DNA of 64,000 bases, from assembly GCF_040801785.1 (NCBI RefSeq), contig NZ_CP161805.1:2976001-3040000 (forward strand). Direction: 5' to 3'. Shown here piece after piece: positions 1 to 8,260 of the stretch. The DNA is from Sulfitobacter sp. LCG007. Its GTDB lineage: Bacteria; Pseudomonadota; Alphaproteobacteria; Rhodobacterales; Rhodobacteraceae. How positions within the stretch are numbered: position 1 is the first letter of the stretch; every line of letters begins with the position of its first letter. The notes below the pieces were generated by a model that saw only the letters and a program-made list of their open reading frames with translations, had not been told where the DNA came from and ran no database searches. The translations under genes and the position numbers were made by a program.

Positions 1-38
1 TCATTGAACCGTCATCCGAGCAGATTAGTTCGCCTGTC

Positions 39-911
39 ATGAAAGAGCGTCTCGATCCGCTGATCGCCGAACGGGCTGCATGGCTCTTCGCCGATACCCT
101 CTGGGCCCCGCCGGCGCGCGCAGCGCTGATGCGGATCCTCGGCTATGGCAGGACGGTGGCGCTGGCCCGATACTTCCGCGACAAACCCACCGGCGAAATC
201 ATGGCGACGCTCGGCGGTCTTCTGGCCCGCGACGTCGAGGTGCAGGGCCTCGACAACATCCCGCGCCATGGTCCGGCCCTCGTGGTGGCCAATCATCCCA
301 CCGGCATCGCCGACGGGATCATCCTCCATCACGCGTTGCGACAATTGCGCGACGACTGCTTCATCTATGCCAATTCCGACATCCTGCGGGTACTGCCACA
401 GATGGCCGATCTGATCGTGCCGGTGGAATGGCGTAAGGAAAAACGCAGGCATGCCAAGACGCGCGAAACCATGGATCTGACCCGCAAGGCGCTCGAGGCC
501 GGTCGCCTCGGGGTCATCTTTCCCTCGGGACGGCTTGCCAAGCGCAAGGGGCTCAGGCTTTACGAAAGGCCCTGGATGGCCTCGGCGGCGATGATCGCGC
601 GGAAGTTCGACCTGCCGGTGATCCCCGTGAACATCCGGGCCCGGAATTCATCGCTTTTCTACCTGTTCGACCGGATCCATCCGAGCCTGCGTGACATCAC
701 GCTGTTCCACGAGACCCTGAACAAGGCGCGCCAGCCCTATCGGCTGACGGTCGGCGAGCCGATATCGAGCGGCGCCCTGCCGATCAGGTCCGAGGACGGG
801 ATCGAGCTGCTCCGGCGCGCGACGCTTGCACTCGGCGGTCGCGACGCGCCCACGGTCAGCCTGATCAGCATGACGCGACGCCCGGTCTGGAGCCGGAATC
901 TGATCGCCTGA
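39..911 (+). CDS. Lysophospholipid acyltransferase family protein (PlsC-like)
   Basis: A 290-residue protein of the PlsC/LPLAT glycerolipid acyltransferase superfamily, expected to move an acyl chain onto a lysophospholipid or related acceptor at the inner membrane. The acceptor block NHPTGIADG lies at residues 85-93 and the FPSGR block at 161-165. The His-to-Asp spacing is one residue longer than the classical HX4D motif, as in the NHPTG subgroup. There is no convincing membrane span. The gene ends just before the 3' end of the oppositely oriented RuBisCO-like gene, so it is probably not part of the apiose locus. The true acceptor cannot be read from the sequence. Confidence 0.75.
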   Translation: MKERLDPLIAERAAWLFADTLWAPPARAALMRILGYGRTVALARYFRDKPTGEIMATLGGLLARDVEVQGLDNIPRHGPALVVANHPTGIADGIILHHALRQLRDDCFIYANSDILRVLPQMADLIVPVEWRKEKRRHAKTRETMDLTRKALEAGRLGVIFPSGRLAKRKGLRLYERPWMASAAMIARKFDLPVIPVNIRARNSSLFYLFDRIHPSLRDITLFHETLNKARQPYRLTVGEPISSGALPIRSEDGIELLRRATLALGGRDAPTVSLISMTRRPVWSRNLIA

Positions 912-933
912 GCATCGGGCGCACGTGCGTGTC

Positions 934-2178
934 TCAGCCCCATTTCGCCAGCGCCGCCGCCAGCTCCGGATGTTCCCGTGCATGAACATCGAGCGGGATG
1001 TCCGCCGCTGCCGCTTCCCAGGCCTGCCGGATGGCCCGCACGCCCGCGGCGGGCCCCAGAGGGTGGCCGTGGATGCCGCCACCGGCGAGATACATCAGGT
1101 CGAGCGTGCGCCCCGTGCGACGGTAGGTCTCTGGCGCCTGCCCGCCCCACTGACCGGATCCGACAACCGGCAGCGCACGGTCGTCAGGCGAAAAGATCGA
1201 GGCCGACACGTCCCGGAAGGCGCGCACGAAGCTCTCGTCAGGCTCCCAGTATTTTGCCCTGATGCCATTTACCTGGAACTGATCCACCCCCAGCAGGCGC
1301 CAGATCTTCTGATAGGCCCGAAACTCGAAACCGAAGCCCGGGTGGCGCGTCAGGACGTCCCAGCCATTGCGATGCGCATGCAGGCAAAGCGACGAGCGCC
1401 TGCGCAGGAAGGTCATGCCGCCGGATCCAATGGCGTTGATGTTCACCACCGCCGCGTTGCCCCCCTGCGCATGGACCAGATCGTGGTTGCGCATCATTGC
1501 GTCCGGATCGGCGGTGGAGATCCCGAAAGCATACATCACCCGCTTGCCGGTCTTCTGCGCATGGTCCTCGATCACCGGCATGACCGCCCGTACCCGCGCC
1601 GCGAGCGGGGAATAGCCGGGGCTCATCAGCTTCTCGTCGTCCTTTATGAAATCGACACCCGCTTCGCAGAGCGTGCGCACGACCTCGGCGGTTTCTTCCG
1701 GCAGCAGCCCCAGCGAGGGCTTGATGATCGACCCGATCATCGGACGTTTCTCGACACCCATCAGTCGGCGCGAGCCCGCGATGCCAAACTGCGGGCCGGG
1801 GTGGCACGCCCATTCCGGCGGCAGGTCGATATCCATGACGCGCATGCCGCTCAGACCGCGCAGCGCAAAGACGCCGCCGAAGGTGATCGTCATCAGCGCC
1901 ACGATATCGGTGCCGATGGCCTCCAGCGGATAGGAGATCGTGACATCGGCCCGCTGCCACGGTCCTTTCCCGCGCTCCGGAATCGTGGGCCGCTCCGCGT
2001 CGTCAAGCGGAGCGATCGCTTCGACGCGCGCCGCGTATCGGGCGCGCAGCGAATCGGTTTCTCCCGGCAGATCCGTGAACGTTCCCGTGGACTGGTCCGA
2101 TGCGATCTTCTCGGCCATCGCGGCAATGTCGCCGGCGGTCTCGAGCCGATAAATGACGCGGATCGCACTTTCGGACAT
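934..2178 (-). CDS. RuBisCO-like protein (form IV), likely 3-oxo-isoapionate-4-phosphate transcarboxylase/hydrolase or decarboxylase
   Basis: A 414-residue RuBisCO large-subunit homologue. The KPSLGL block (Lys153) keeps the first catalytic lysine of the RuBisCO KPKLGL motif but has Ser at the second. GVDFIKDDE at 174-182 keeps the carbamylated lysine (Lys179) and both metal ligands. Loop 6 reads GSGQWGG near 340-346 and lacks the RuBisCO lysine, so this is not a CO2-fixing enzyme. Start chosen at the ATG preceded by GGGAGGTGG, nine codons inside the longest frame. It is divergent from the apiose dehydrogenase gene. In published D-apiose pathways such proteins either decarboxylate 3-oxo-isoapionate-4-phosphate or convert it to 3-phosphoglycerate and glycolate. 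No erythrulose-phosphate isomerase lies nearby, which mildly favours the second activity. The choice is inference. Confidence 0.72.
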   Translation of the reverse strand: MSESAIRVIYRLETAGDIAAMAEKIASDQSTGTFTDLPGETDSLRARYAARVEAIAPLDDAERPTIPERGKGPWQRADVTISYPLEAIGTDIVALMTITFGGVFALRGLSGMRVMDIDLPPEWACHPGPQFGIAGSRRLMGVEKRPMIGSIIKPSLGLLPEETAEVVRTLCEAGVDFIKDDEKLMSPGYSPLAARVRAVMPVIEDHAQKTGKRVMYAFGISTADPDAMMRNHDLVHAQGGNAAVVNINAIGSGGMTFLRRRSSLCLHAHRNGWDVLTRHPGFGFEFRAYQKIWRLLGVDQFQVNGIRAKYWEPDESFVRAFRDVSASIFSPDDRALPVVGSGQWGGQAPETYRRTGRTLDLMYLAGGGIHGHPLGPAAGVRAIRQAWEAAAADIPLDVHAREHPELAAALAKWG

Positions 2179-2215
2179 CGGCGGACCACCTCCCTCTATA
2201 TGCAACCTCTAGTAC

Positions 2216-2235
2216 TCGTCATACCTGTTGACAAG
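2216..2235. promoter_or_regulatory. Candidate operator 1 of the apiose locus
   Basis: This stretch between the divergent RuBisCO-like and dehydrogenase genes contains TCATACC, then GTTG and ACAAG. It recurs with one inserted base and few changes at 7231-7251, in the only other divergent promoter of the locus. It is the best visible candidate binding site for the FadR-type regulator at 5088. A perfect TTGACA hexamer (2228-2233) sits inside it, so part of the similarity could be a promoter element instead. Confidence 0.45.
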
Positions 2236-2298
2236 TCTCGCGCGCGAAGGTCCCTTTCAAGTGAGAGAGCCATGTCTCGCGGGGTAACGGGGAGAGCC

Positions 2299-3318
2299 AT
2301 GAAAATAGCCCTCATCGGCTGCGGATTCTTCGCCCGCAACCATCTGCATGCCTGGGCCGACATTCCCGGCGCCGAAGTCGTGGCAATATGTGACCGCGAT
2401 GAAAAACGCCTGCGTGAAGCTTCCCGCGACTTCGGCATCAAGCGCTGCTATAGATCCGCAGAGAGACTGTTTGCCGACGGTGGCTTCGCGACCGTGGATA
2501 TCGCCACGACCGTCGCATCGCACCGGACGCTGGTCGAGGCTGCTGCGGCGCGTGGGTTGCACGTGATCTGCCAGAAACCATTCGCCGCAGACATGATCGA
2601 CGCGCGCGCGATGGTCGCTGCCGTGTCGGCTGGAGGCGGAACGCTGATGGTGCACGAGAACTTCCGCTGGCAATCGCCGATCCGCACCGTGATCGACACT
2701 TTGCGCGCGGGCCGGATCGGCACGCCCTTCTTCGGGCGTGTGAGCTTTCGGTCAGGCTACGACGTGTTCGCCGGCCAACCCTATCTCGCCGAGGGCGAAC
2801 GCTTCATCATCGAGGATCTCGGCATCCACATACTGGATATCGCGCGCGCGCTCTTCGGCAATGTGGCGCGCCTCACGGCGACCACCCGGCGGATCAACCC
2901 CGAAATCAGGGGCGAGGACGTCGCGACAATGCTGCTCGCTCATGAAGGGGGAGTCACCAGCATCGCGGACTGCTCCTACGCGACCCGCCGCGTCCCCGAG
3001 ACCTTTCCCGAGACCCTTCTCGAGATCGAGGGCACCGGGGGCACGCTGCGGCTTGACGCCGGATACCGGATGGTGGTCCACGACAGGAACGGCGAAGAGA
3101 TCCGCGACCTCTCGCCGCCGGTCCTGCCCTGGGCCGAGCGCCCCTGGCACAACATCCAGGAAAGCGTCCTGCGCATCCAGCAGCACTTTGTCGACTGCGT
3201 GGCATCGGGCAACGAACCGGAAACCAGCGGGCGCGACAACATCGAGACGCTCGCCCTTGTCGAGGCCGCCTATCTGTCGGCGCGGGAAAACCGGACCGTA
3301 GAGCCGAGGACGATATGA
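2299..3318 (+). CDS. apsD: Gfo/Idh/MocA oxidoreductase, probable D-apiose dehydrogenase
   Basis: A 339-residue NAD(P)-dependent sugar dehydrogenase. The N-terminal Rossmann motif is IGCGFFARNH (6-15); the family's EKP-type motif appears as QKP (92-94, catalytic Lys93); DLGIHILD at 173-180 carries the expected catalytic His177. The same frame stays open far upstream only because it runs antisense to the RuBisCO-like gene. The start is placed at the ATG after GGGGAGAG. Its stop overlaps the next ATG (ATGA), showing translational coupling to the lactonase. In known D-apiose pathways a protein of this family oxidises D-apiose to D-apionolactone. The family is broad, so the substrate rests on the neighbours. 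Confidence 0.7.
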   Translation: MKIALIGCGFFARNHLHAWADIPGAEVVAICDRDEKRLREASRDFGIKRCYRSAERLFADGGFATVDIATTVASHRTLVEAAAARGLHVICQKPFAADMIDARAMVAAVSAGGGTLMVHENFRWQSPIRTVIDTLRAGRIGTPFFGRVSFRSGYDVFAGQPYLAEGERFIIEDLGIHILDIARALFGNVARLTATTRRINPEIRGEDVATMLLAHEGGVTSIADCSYATRRVPETFPETLLEIEGTGGTLRLDAGYRMVVHDRNGEEIRDLSPPVLPWAERPWHNIQESVLRIQQHFVDCVASGNEPETSGRDNIETLALVEAAYLSARENRTVEPRTI

Positions 3319-5060
3319 GCAGGGCGCGCGATTTCTTCGGGACCGAAGAGCCGGTGCCGCTCTCCGAGCGTCTGTCAGTGGGCCCGCTTTCCTTCACGCT
3401 CGAGGGCGCGGCCGTGCGCCATATACGGGTGGGAGATCAGGAGATCCTGCGCGGCATCGCGTTTCTTGTGCGCGACCGGGACTGGGGCACCGCGGCGCCC
3501 GTGCTGTCCGAAACCGCGCGCGAGACCGGGGACTACATCGACATCAGCTGGAAAGCGGAATTCGGCGACGCCGAAGCGGGCCTCGACGTGGCGCTGCGGC
3601 TGAAAGCCGACACCACCGGCTTGCGCGTCGAAGTGAAAGGGACAGCACGCGGTGATTTCGAGACCAATCGCACCGGGCTGACGGTTTTGCATCCGGCCGC
3701 CGTGACGGGCTGTCCGGCACAGGTGCATCATTCGACCGCGCGGGTCGAACTGGCCGTCTTTCCGGATCTGATCAAGCCCTGGCAGGTTTTCCGGGACATC
3801 GCGGGCATCGCCTATCAGCGCGAGGGGCTGTCCGTCACCTGCGATTTCGAGGGCGACATCTTCGAGATGGAGGACCAGCGGCAATGGGGTGACGCCTCGT
3901 TCAAGACCTATTCCCGACCCCTCGCCCTGCCCTGGCCCTATGTCATCGCGGATGGCGAGGAATTCTCGCAAACCGTGACATTGCGCTGGAAACCGCGTTC
4001 AGCCGCCGCCCCCGTTCCTCGCAAGACCCGGACCATGGTCGCGCGTTTCCCCGAAACCGCGATCGTCCTGACGGCGCAGGATGCGCTCCGACTTGCCGAC
4101 AGGCCCTCGGATTTCGCGTTCTCAGGAGCGCAACGTATCCTCTGCCATATCGATACCGCCGCCGGGGCGCCGGGCCGCCAGATCCCTGCCTTCGCGCGTC
4201 TTCAGGAGGTGCTTCCGGATCCCGCCTACGATCTCGAACTGATCTGCGCCTTCACCAGGCCCCCGCCGGTCGAACTCGACGAGATCGCCCGGCTGGTATC
4301 GCAAAGCGGTCTCGAACCGGCAAGCGTGCTTGTCTGCCCGTCGGTCGACCGTCAGTCCACACCGCCGGGGGCAAGCTGGCCGGATTGCCCGCCCCTGCGA
4401 GAGGTCCACGCCGCGAGCGCCGCGGCCTTCCCTGATCTGCCAAGGGGGGGCGGCATGGTCAGCCTGTTCACGGAACTGAACCGCAAGCGCCCTCCCAGCG
4501 GCCATATCGATTTCGTCTCGCATGGCCTCTGCCCGATCGTCCATGCCGCCGACGACTTCAGCGTGATGGAATCCCTCGAGGCCGTTCCCCACATCACCCG
4601 CTCGGCCCGCGCCATCGTCGGGCCGCGCGAGTACCGCATCGGCCCCGCCACCATCGCGATGCGCCAGAATCCCTACGGATCGCGAACGATCCCGAACCCC
4701 GACAATCGACGGCTCTGCATGACCGACGACGATCCCCGCCACCGGGCAGCCTTCGGAGCCGCCTATGCGATCGGTCTCGCGACGGCGCTTGCGACCGGGC
4801 GCGTCTCGGTCTGGACGCCCGCCGCGCTTTACGGTCCGCGCGGCCTGGTCGGGCCCGCCGGTCCCTGGCCGATCGCCTGCGCGTTGCGGGCCCTCGCCGA
4901 TCTCGCCGGCCGCGAGATCCGCAGCGCCGTGATCGAAGGCGGCATCGCCACGCTCGAGGCCGGCTGCACGCAGATCCGCGCCAATCTCACCGGGATCGAC
5001 CGCGGCGGCATTCCCGCCTATGGATGGCAGAACTCGGACGCAAAGGCAGGTGTCGCATGA
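3315..5060 (+). CDS. apnL: Probable D-apionolactonase
   Basis: A 581-residue cytoplasmic protein with no signal peptide or membrane span. The N-terminal half looks like a beta-rich, sugar-recognising domain (SFTLEGAAVRHIRVGDQEIL region) and the C-terminal half is barrel-like. Its length and arrangement match the lactonase that opens D-apionolactone to D-apionate in apiose catabolism. It overlaps the dehydrogenase stop by four bases, so the lactone product would pass straight to it. A 12-codon frame (MKNRLGYRKRRG) starts on its stop codon and runs into the regulator start; it may only couple translation. I recognise the family by context and overall sequence character rather than by known catalytic residues. 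Confidence 0.68.
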   Translation: MSRARDFFGTEEPVPLSERLSVGPLSFTLEGAAVRHIRVGDQEILRGIAFLVRDRDWGTAAPVLSETARETGDYIDISWKAEFGDAEAGLDVALRLKADTTGLRVEVKGTARGDFETNRTGLTVLHPAAVTGCPAQVHHSTARVELAVFPDLIKPWQVFRDIAGIAYQREGLSVTCDFEGDIFEMEDQRQWGDASFKTYSRPLALPWPYVIADGEEFSQTVTLRWKPRSAAAPVPRKTRTMVARFPETAIVLTAQDALRLADRPSDFAFSGAQRILCHIDTAAGAPGRQIPAFARLQEVLPDPAYDLELICAFTRPPPVELDEIARLVSQSGLEPASVLVCPSVDRQSTPPGASWPDCPPLREVHAASAAAFPDLPRGGGMVSLFTELNRKRPPSGHIDFVSHGLCPIVHAADDFSVMESLEAVPHITRSARAIVGPREYRIGPATIAMRQNPYGSRTIPNPDNRRLCMTDDDPRHRAAFGAAYAIGLATALATGRVSVWTPAALYGPRGLVGPAGPWPIACALRALADLAGREIRSAVIEGGIATLEAGCTQIRANLTGIDRGGIPAYGWQNSDAKAGVA

Positions 5061-5087
5061 AGAACCGGCTCGGGTATCGGAAGCGCC

Positions 5088-5813
5088 GTGGCTGATCCGC
5101 CCCGCGAAGCCGCTTCAGGCAGGATCGTCCGGCGAAAGTTGTCGGACCAGGTGCTCGAGCGCCTGAACGCAATGATCGCATCCGGTGAGATCGCCCCCGG
5201 CACAATGCTTCCCTCCGAACGTCAACTGATGGACCGTTTCGGGGTCGGACGGCCCGCCGTCCGCGAGGCCCTGCAATCGCTGCATAACAACGGGCTCATC
5301 ACGATCAGCCACGGCGAACGCTCACGCGTGAACGAAATCGACGCCGCCACCGTGCTGAACCGTGCGCATGGGATCGCCAAGCTGGTTCTGGACCGAGCGC
5401 CCGCCAATCTCGAGCATCTCAAGCACGCCCGCCGCATGTTCGAGCTCGGGATGGTGCGCCTTGCCGCACGAGAGGCGACTGCGGGCGACGTCACGGATTT
5501 GCGGAGCCTGATCGAGACCCAGCGCGACCGGCTCGGCGCACCGCTCGAATTCATCGATTCCGATATGGGATTTCACACCCGGATCGCGTCCATTTCGCGC
5601 AATCCGATCATGGTCGCGGTGTCCGAGGCGATGCTCAAATGGCTGTTCGACTACCACCGCAACCTGCTGTTCTGGTCGGGGCACGAGGACGTCACGCTAA
5701 CCGAACACGCGCGGATCGTTGACCGGATCGCCGACCGCGACGAAGAGGGCGCAGTCCAGGAGATGTCCAGGCATCTTGACCGGTCCGCCGCCGCCTTCGA
5801 ACCGCGCGGCTAG
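5088..5813 (+). CDS. FadR-family (GntR) transcriptional regulator of the apiose locus
   Basis: A 241-residue regulator with a GntR winged helix at about residues 15-80 (motifs LPSERQLMDRFGV and RPAVREALQSL) and a helical FCD-type ligand domain after it, with the DMGFH segment and late histidines typical of metal-assisted effector binding. It starts with GTG, 27 bases after the lactonase stop, and ends tail-to-tail with the kinase gene with a four-base overlap. Its place inside the locus makes it the likely local regulator, probably a repressor relieved by a pathway acid. The shared sites at 2216 and 7231 are candidate operators. Confidence 0.88.
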   Translation: MADPPREAASGRIVRRKLSDQVLERLNAMIASGEIAPGTMLPSERQLMDRFGVGRPAVREALQSLHNNGLITISHGERSRVNEIDAATVLNRAHGIAKLVLDRAPANLEHLKHARRMFELGMVRLAAREATAGDVTDLRSLIETQRDRLGAPLEFIDSDMGFHTRIASISRNPIMVAVSEAMLKWLFDYHRNLLFWSGHEDVTLTEHARIVDRIADRDEEGAVQEMSRHLDRSAAAFEPRG

Positions 5814-7159
5814 CGCGGACCGCCGCCCTCGCGGATCCATCCGAAGAAATCCTCGCTGCCCATCTGCCCGCCCTTCAGCGCGATCTGAAGTCCGTCATGA
5901 CGGCCAGAGCCATGGGCCACGCAGAGCGATGCTCCGGGGATCGTCGGCGCCAGCGCCGTCAGCGCGCTCAGGCCAAGTACCCGCATGGCCTGCCCGGACG
6001 TGTCGCCCCCCGAGATAACCGCACGCCGGATGCCGCTTCCCGTCAGGATTCCGTCAAGGATGCGTCCCAGCGCAAGCCCGATCCGTTCGTTCGCTTCCGC
6101 CGGATCGACACCGCTTCGTGCTATCGCCCGCCGGACGCCTGCAACGCCTGCGTCTTCGGGTCCGAGGGCGGAGCAGACCAGCGGACTGGCGCCTTTTTGC
6201 GCGGCCGCAATACCGGCAGCCACGGCATCGGAAACGAGATCCTCCGCATTAGGCATCTCAAGTGCCCTAGCGGCATCGAAACGGATGATTTCGAAGCCGT
6301 TGGCAGCAGCCCAGGCGATCTGGCGCGCCGTCACTGGCGAGACGGAACCTGACACGGCGGCGACAAGCTTTACCCGTCCGGCGCCTTCTGGAGGCTCAGC
6401 CGGCGGGATCATCCCGATGTCCTGCCAATGGCGCACCAGGGCGTATTCGACACCCTGCGAACCCGCCACCAGACCCAGCCGCCCCCGGTTCTCCCAGACA
6501 AGCTTCCCGGCGGCGGCTTCCGTATCGGGATCGACGGAATCGATCGACAGGATCCGTGCCCCCTGCGCGAGTGCTTCCTCGAGGGCGGACTGGGGCTGTG
6601 TCCGCAGCGCTTCGAGGTCGATCAGGGCCGAAGGCAGGTCGGTCTGGCGCGCGAGGTGACGCAGCAGATCGGACTCGTCCATCGGCGTGACAGGGTGGCG
6701 CGCCATCACCGGATGGCGGTCAAGCCGGTAAACTCCCTCGAGTGTCGCCGCGAAGAGATGTCCGAAGGCCTGGTAGCGCCGCATCGGGGGCGCCGCGGTG
6801 AGCAGCGGCACGCCGTCGGCGGGACGTATCGAGAGGCCGATCTCGATGGCCTTGCCGATATTGCCGGAGGTCGGAGCCGAGTCGAAGGTCGAGCAGACCT
6901 TGTAATGCAGGATCGGCGCGCCGAGGCGGTCGAGAAACGCAAGCGGCGCGGGAAGGTTTTGCGCCATCCAGTCGGGACTGCGCGTACGGGCAGTGGAAGC
7001 GATGCCGATGGCCTGCGCACCGGCGAAGCGTTCCAGCAGGGGACGGTCGGGAATGTCGCAGAAGAGGACAGAGCCAATACCGGCGAAGGCAAGCACTTCC
7101 ATGACGGCGGCCGACCCCGTGAAATCGTCGCCGTACCAGGTGACAAGCGGTGGCATCAT
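5810..7159 (-). CDS. oiaK: Four-carbon acid sugar kinase family (DUF1537), probable 3-oxo-isoapionate kinase
   Basis: A 449-residue kinase. The N-terminal substrate half opens with TWYGDDFTGSAAVMEV, and the C-terminal nucleotide half carries SGGDTSG followed by KGGQMGSEDFF near the end; both are family signatures. In D-apiose catabolism this family phosphorylates 3-oxo-isoapionate at O4 to make the RuBisCO-like protein's substrate. It faces away from the oxidoisomerase gene across a 136-base promoter that holds candidate operator 2. The start is one of two adjacent ATG codons. DUF1537 kinases also act on threonate, erythronate and denicotinate-type acids, so the substrate is inferred from the locus. 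Confidence 0.78.
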   Translation of the reverse strand: MMPPLVTWYGDDFTGSAAVMEVLAFAGIGSVLFCDIPDRPLLERFAGAQAIGIASTARTRSPDWMAQNLPAPLAFLDRLGAPILHYKVCSTFDSAPTSGNIGKAIEIGLSIRPADGVPLLTAAPPMRRYQAFGHLFAATLEGVYRLDRHPVMARHPVTPMDESDLLRHLARQTDLPSALIDLEALRTQPQSALEEALAQGARILSIDSVDPDTEAAAGKLVWENRGRLGLVAGSQGVEYALVRHWQDIGMIPPAEPPEGAGRVKLVAAVSGSVSPVTARQIAWAAANGFEIIRFDAARALEMPNAEDLVSDAVAAGIAAAQKGASPLVCSALGPEDAGVAGVRRAIARSGVDPAEANERIGLALGRILDGILTGSGIRRAVISGGDTSGQAMRVLGLSALTALAPTIPGASLCVAHGSGRHDGLQIALKGGQMGSEDFFGWIREGGGPR

Positions 7160-7230
7160 CGGTTCTGAACCCTGGGCGAGACCGCCGTTGGAGAGGCGGG
7201 GCCGATTGACAGCCAGCGTTTAATATTATC

Positions 7231-7251
7231 TCATCATACCAGTTGCACAAG
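7231..7251. promoter_or_regulatory. Candidate operator 2 of the apiose locus
   Basis: This site lies between the divergent kinase and oxidoisomerase genes. It reads TCATACC, then GTTG and ACAAG with one extra base compared with the site at 2216-2235. The two are the only divergent promoters in the locus, which is what a single local GntR-type regulator would need. Confidence 0.45.
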
Positions 7252-7295
7252 CCCGTCGCCGCAAACGTTCCGGGCGCCCTGGGGAGGGACTATTC

Positions 7296-8123
7296 ATGAC
7301 GACTGTGGCGCTTGTCGGCGCGGGTGGAAAGATGGGTGTCCGCCTGTCGTGCAACCTCGCAAAGACCGACTTCACCGTCCGGCATGTGGAGGTGAGCGAC
7401 GCCGGGCGGGCGCGGCTCAAGGAAGCCGCAGGAATGGATTGCGTGCCGCTGGAACAGGCCGTCGAGGGGGCGCATGTGGTCGTTCTGGCCGTCCCCGACA
7501 CCGCGATCGGCAAGGTGGCGGGTGAGGTCGTGCCCCTGCTCGCCCCCGGAACGATCGTCGTGATCCTCGATGCCGCCGCCCCCTTTGCGGGGCATCTGCC
7601 CCAGCGGTCGGACATCACCTATTTCGTGACGCATCCCTGCCACCCACCGATCTTCAACGACGAGAAGACCGAGGCGGCGCGCAGGGATCATTTTGGCGGC
7701 GTCGCGGCGCGACAGGGTGTGGTCAACGCATTGATGCAAGGGCCGGAAGAACACTATGCGACGGGTGACGCCATCGCGCGCGCGATCTTTGCGCCGGTCC
7801 GGCAAACATACCGTGTGAGCGTCGAACAGATGGCGCTTCTGGAACCGGGTCTTTCGGAAACCGTCTGTGCCTCCCTGCTCGTGGTCATGCGTCAGGCGAT
7901 GGACGACGTGGTCGCGCGCGGCGTGCCGCAGGACTGTGCCCGGGACTTCCTGCTTGGGCACATGAACATCCTCGGCGCGGTGATCTTCGACGAGATCGAG
8001 GGCCAGTTCTCGGACGCCTGCAACAAGGCCATCGAATTCGGGGTCCCGGCACTGATGCGGGACGACTGGAAAAGGGTCTTCGAGCCCGATGAGATCATGG
8101 CATCGATCCGCCGCATAACCTGA
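7296..8123 (+). CDS. apnO: Probable D-apionate oxidoisomerase
   Basis: A 275-residue protein with an N-terminal NAD-binding fold (VALVGAGGKMG, residues 4-14) and a helical C-terminal domain of the 6-phosphogluconate-dehydrogenase type. It is shorter than ordinary beta-hydroxyacid dehydrogenases and has the THPCHPPIFND stretch in mid-protein. Known D-apionate oxidoisomerases of this type oxidise D-apionate and migrate a hydroxymethyl group to give 3-oxo-isoapionate. With the kinase, lactonase, dehydrogenase and RuBisCO-like protein alongside, the assignment is strong for a context-based call. A GGGGAGGG-type ribosome site precedes the ATG. Confidence 0.75.
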   Translation: MTTVALVGAGGKMGVRLSCNLAKTDFTVRHVEVSDAGRARLKEAAGMDCVPLEQAVEGAHVVVLAVPDTAIGKVAGEVVPLLAPGTIVVILDAAAPFAGHLPQRSDITYFVTHPCHPPIFNDEKTEAARRDHFGGVAARQGVVNALMQGPEEHYATGDAIARAIFAPVRQTYRVSVEQMALLEPGLSETVCASLLVVMRQAMDDVVARGVPQDCARDFLLGHMNILGAVIFDEIEGQFSDACNKAIEFGVPALMRDDWKRVFEPDEIMASIRRIT

Positions 8124-8260
8124 GTCGGACCCCAAGCGGGCGCCCGGAGGCGGTGTCCCGCCCCCTGTGCCCTGCGGAACGGAATGGTCGCGCGGTGGAT
8201 GGCCCCCGCCCTGCGGCCCGCAACATCGGCGACGCGCGAGGCGCGCCGGATCCGGGTTCG

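Noticed and set aside
925-2298. N-terminal extension of the apiose dehydrogenase frame to 797 residues
   Set aside because: The extra 458 residues are antisense to the RuBisCO-like gene; a good ribosome site and Rossmann start occur at 2299.
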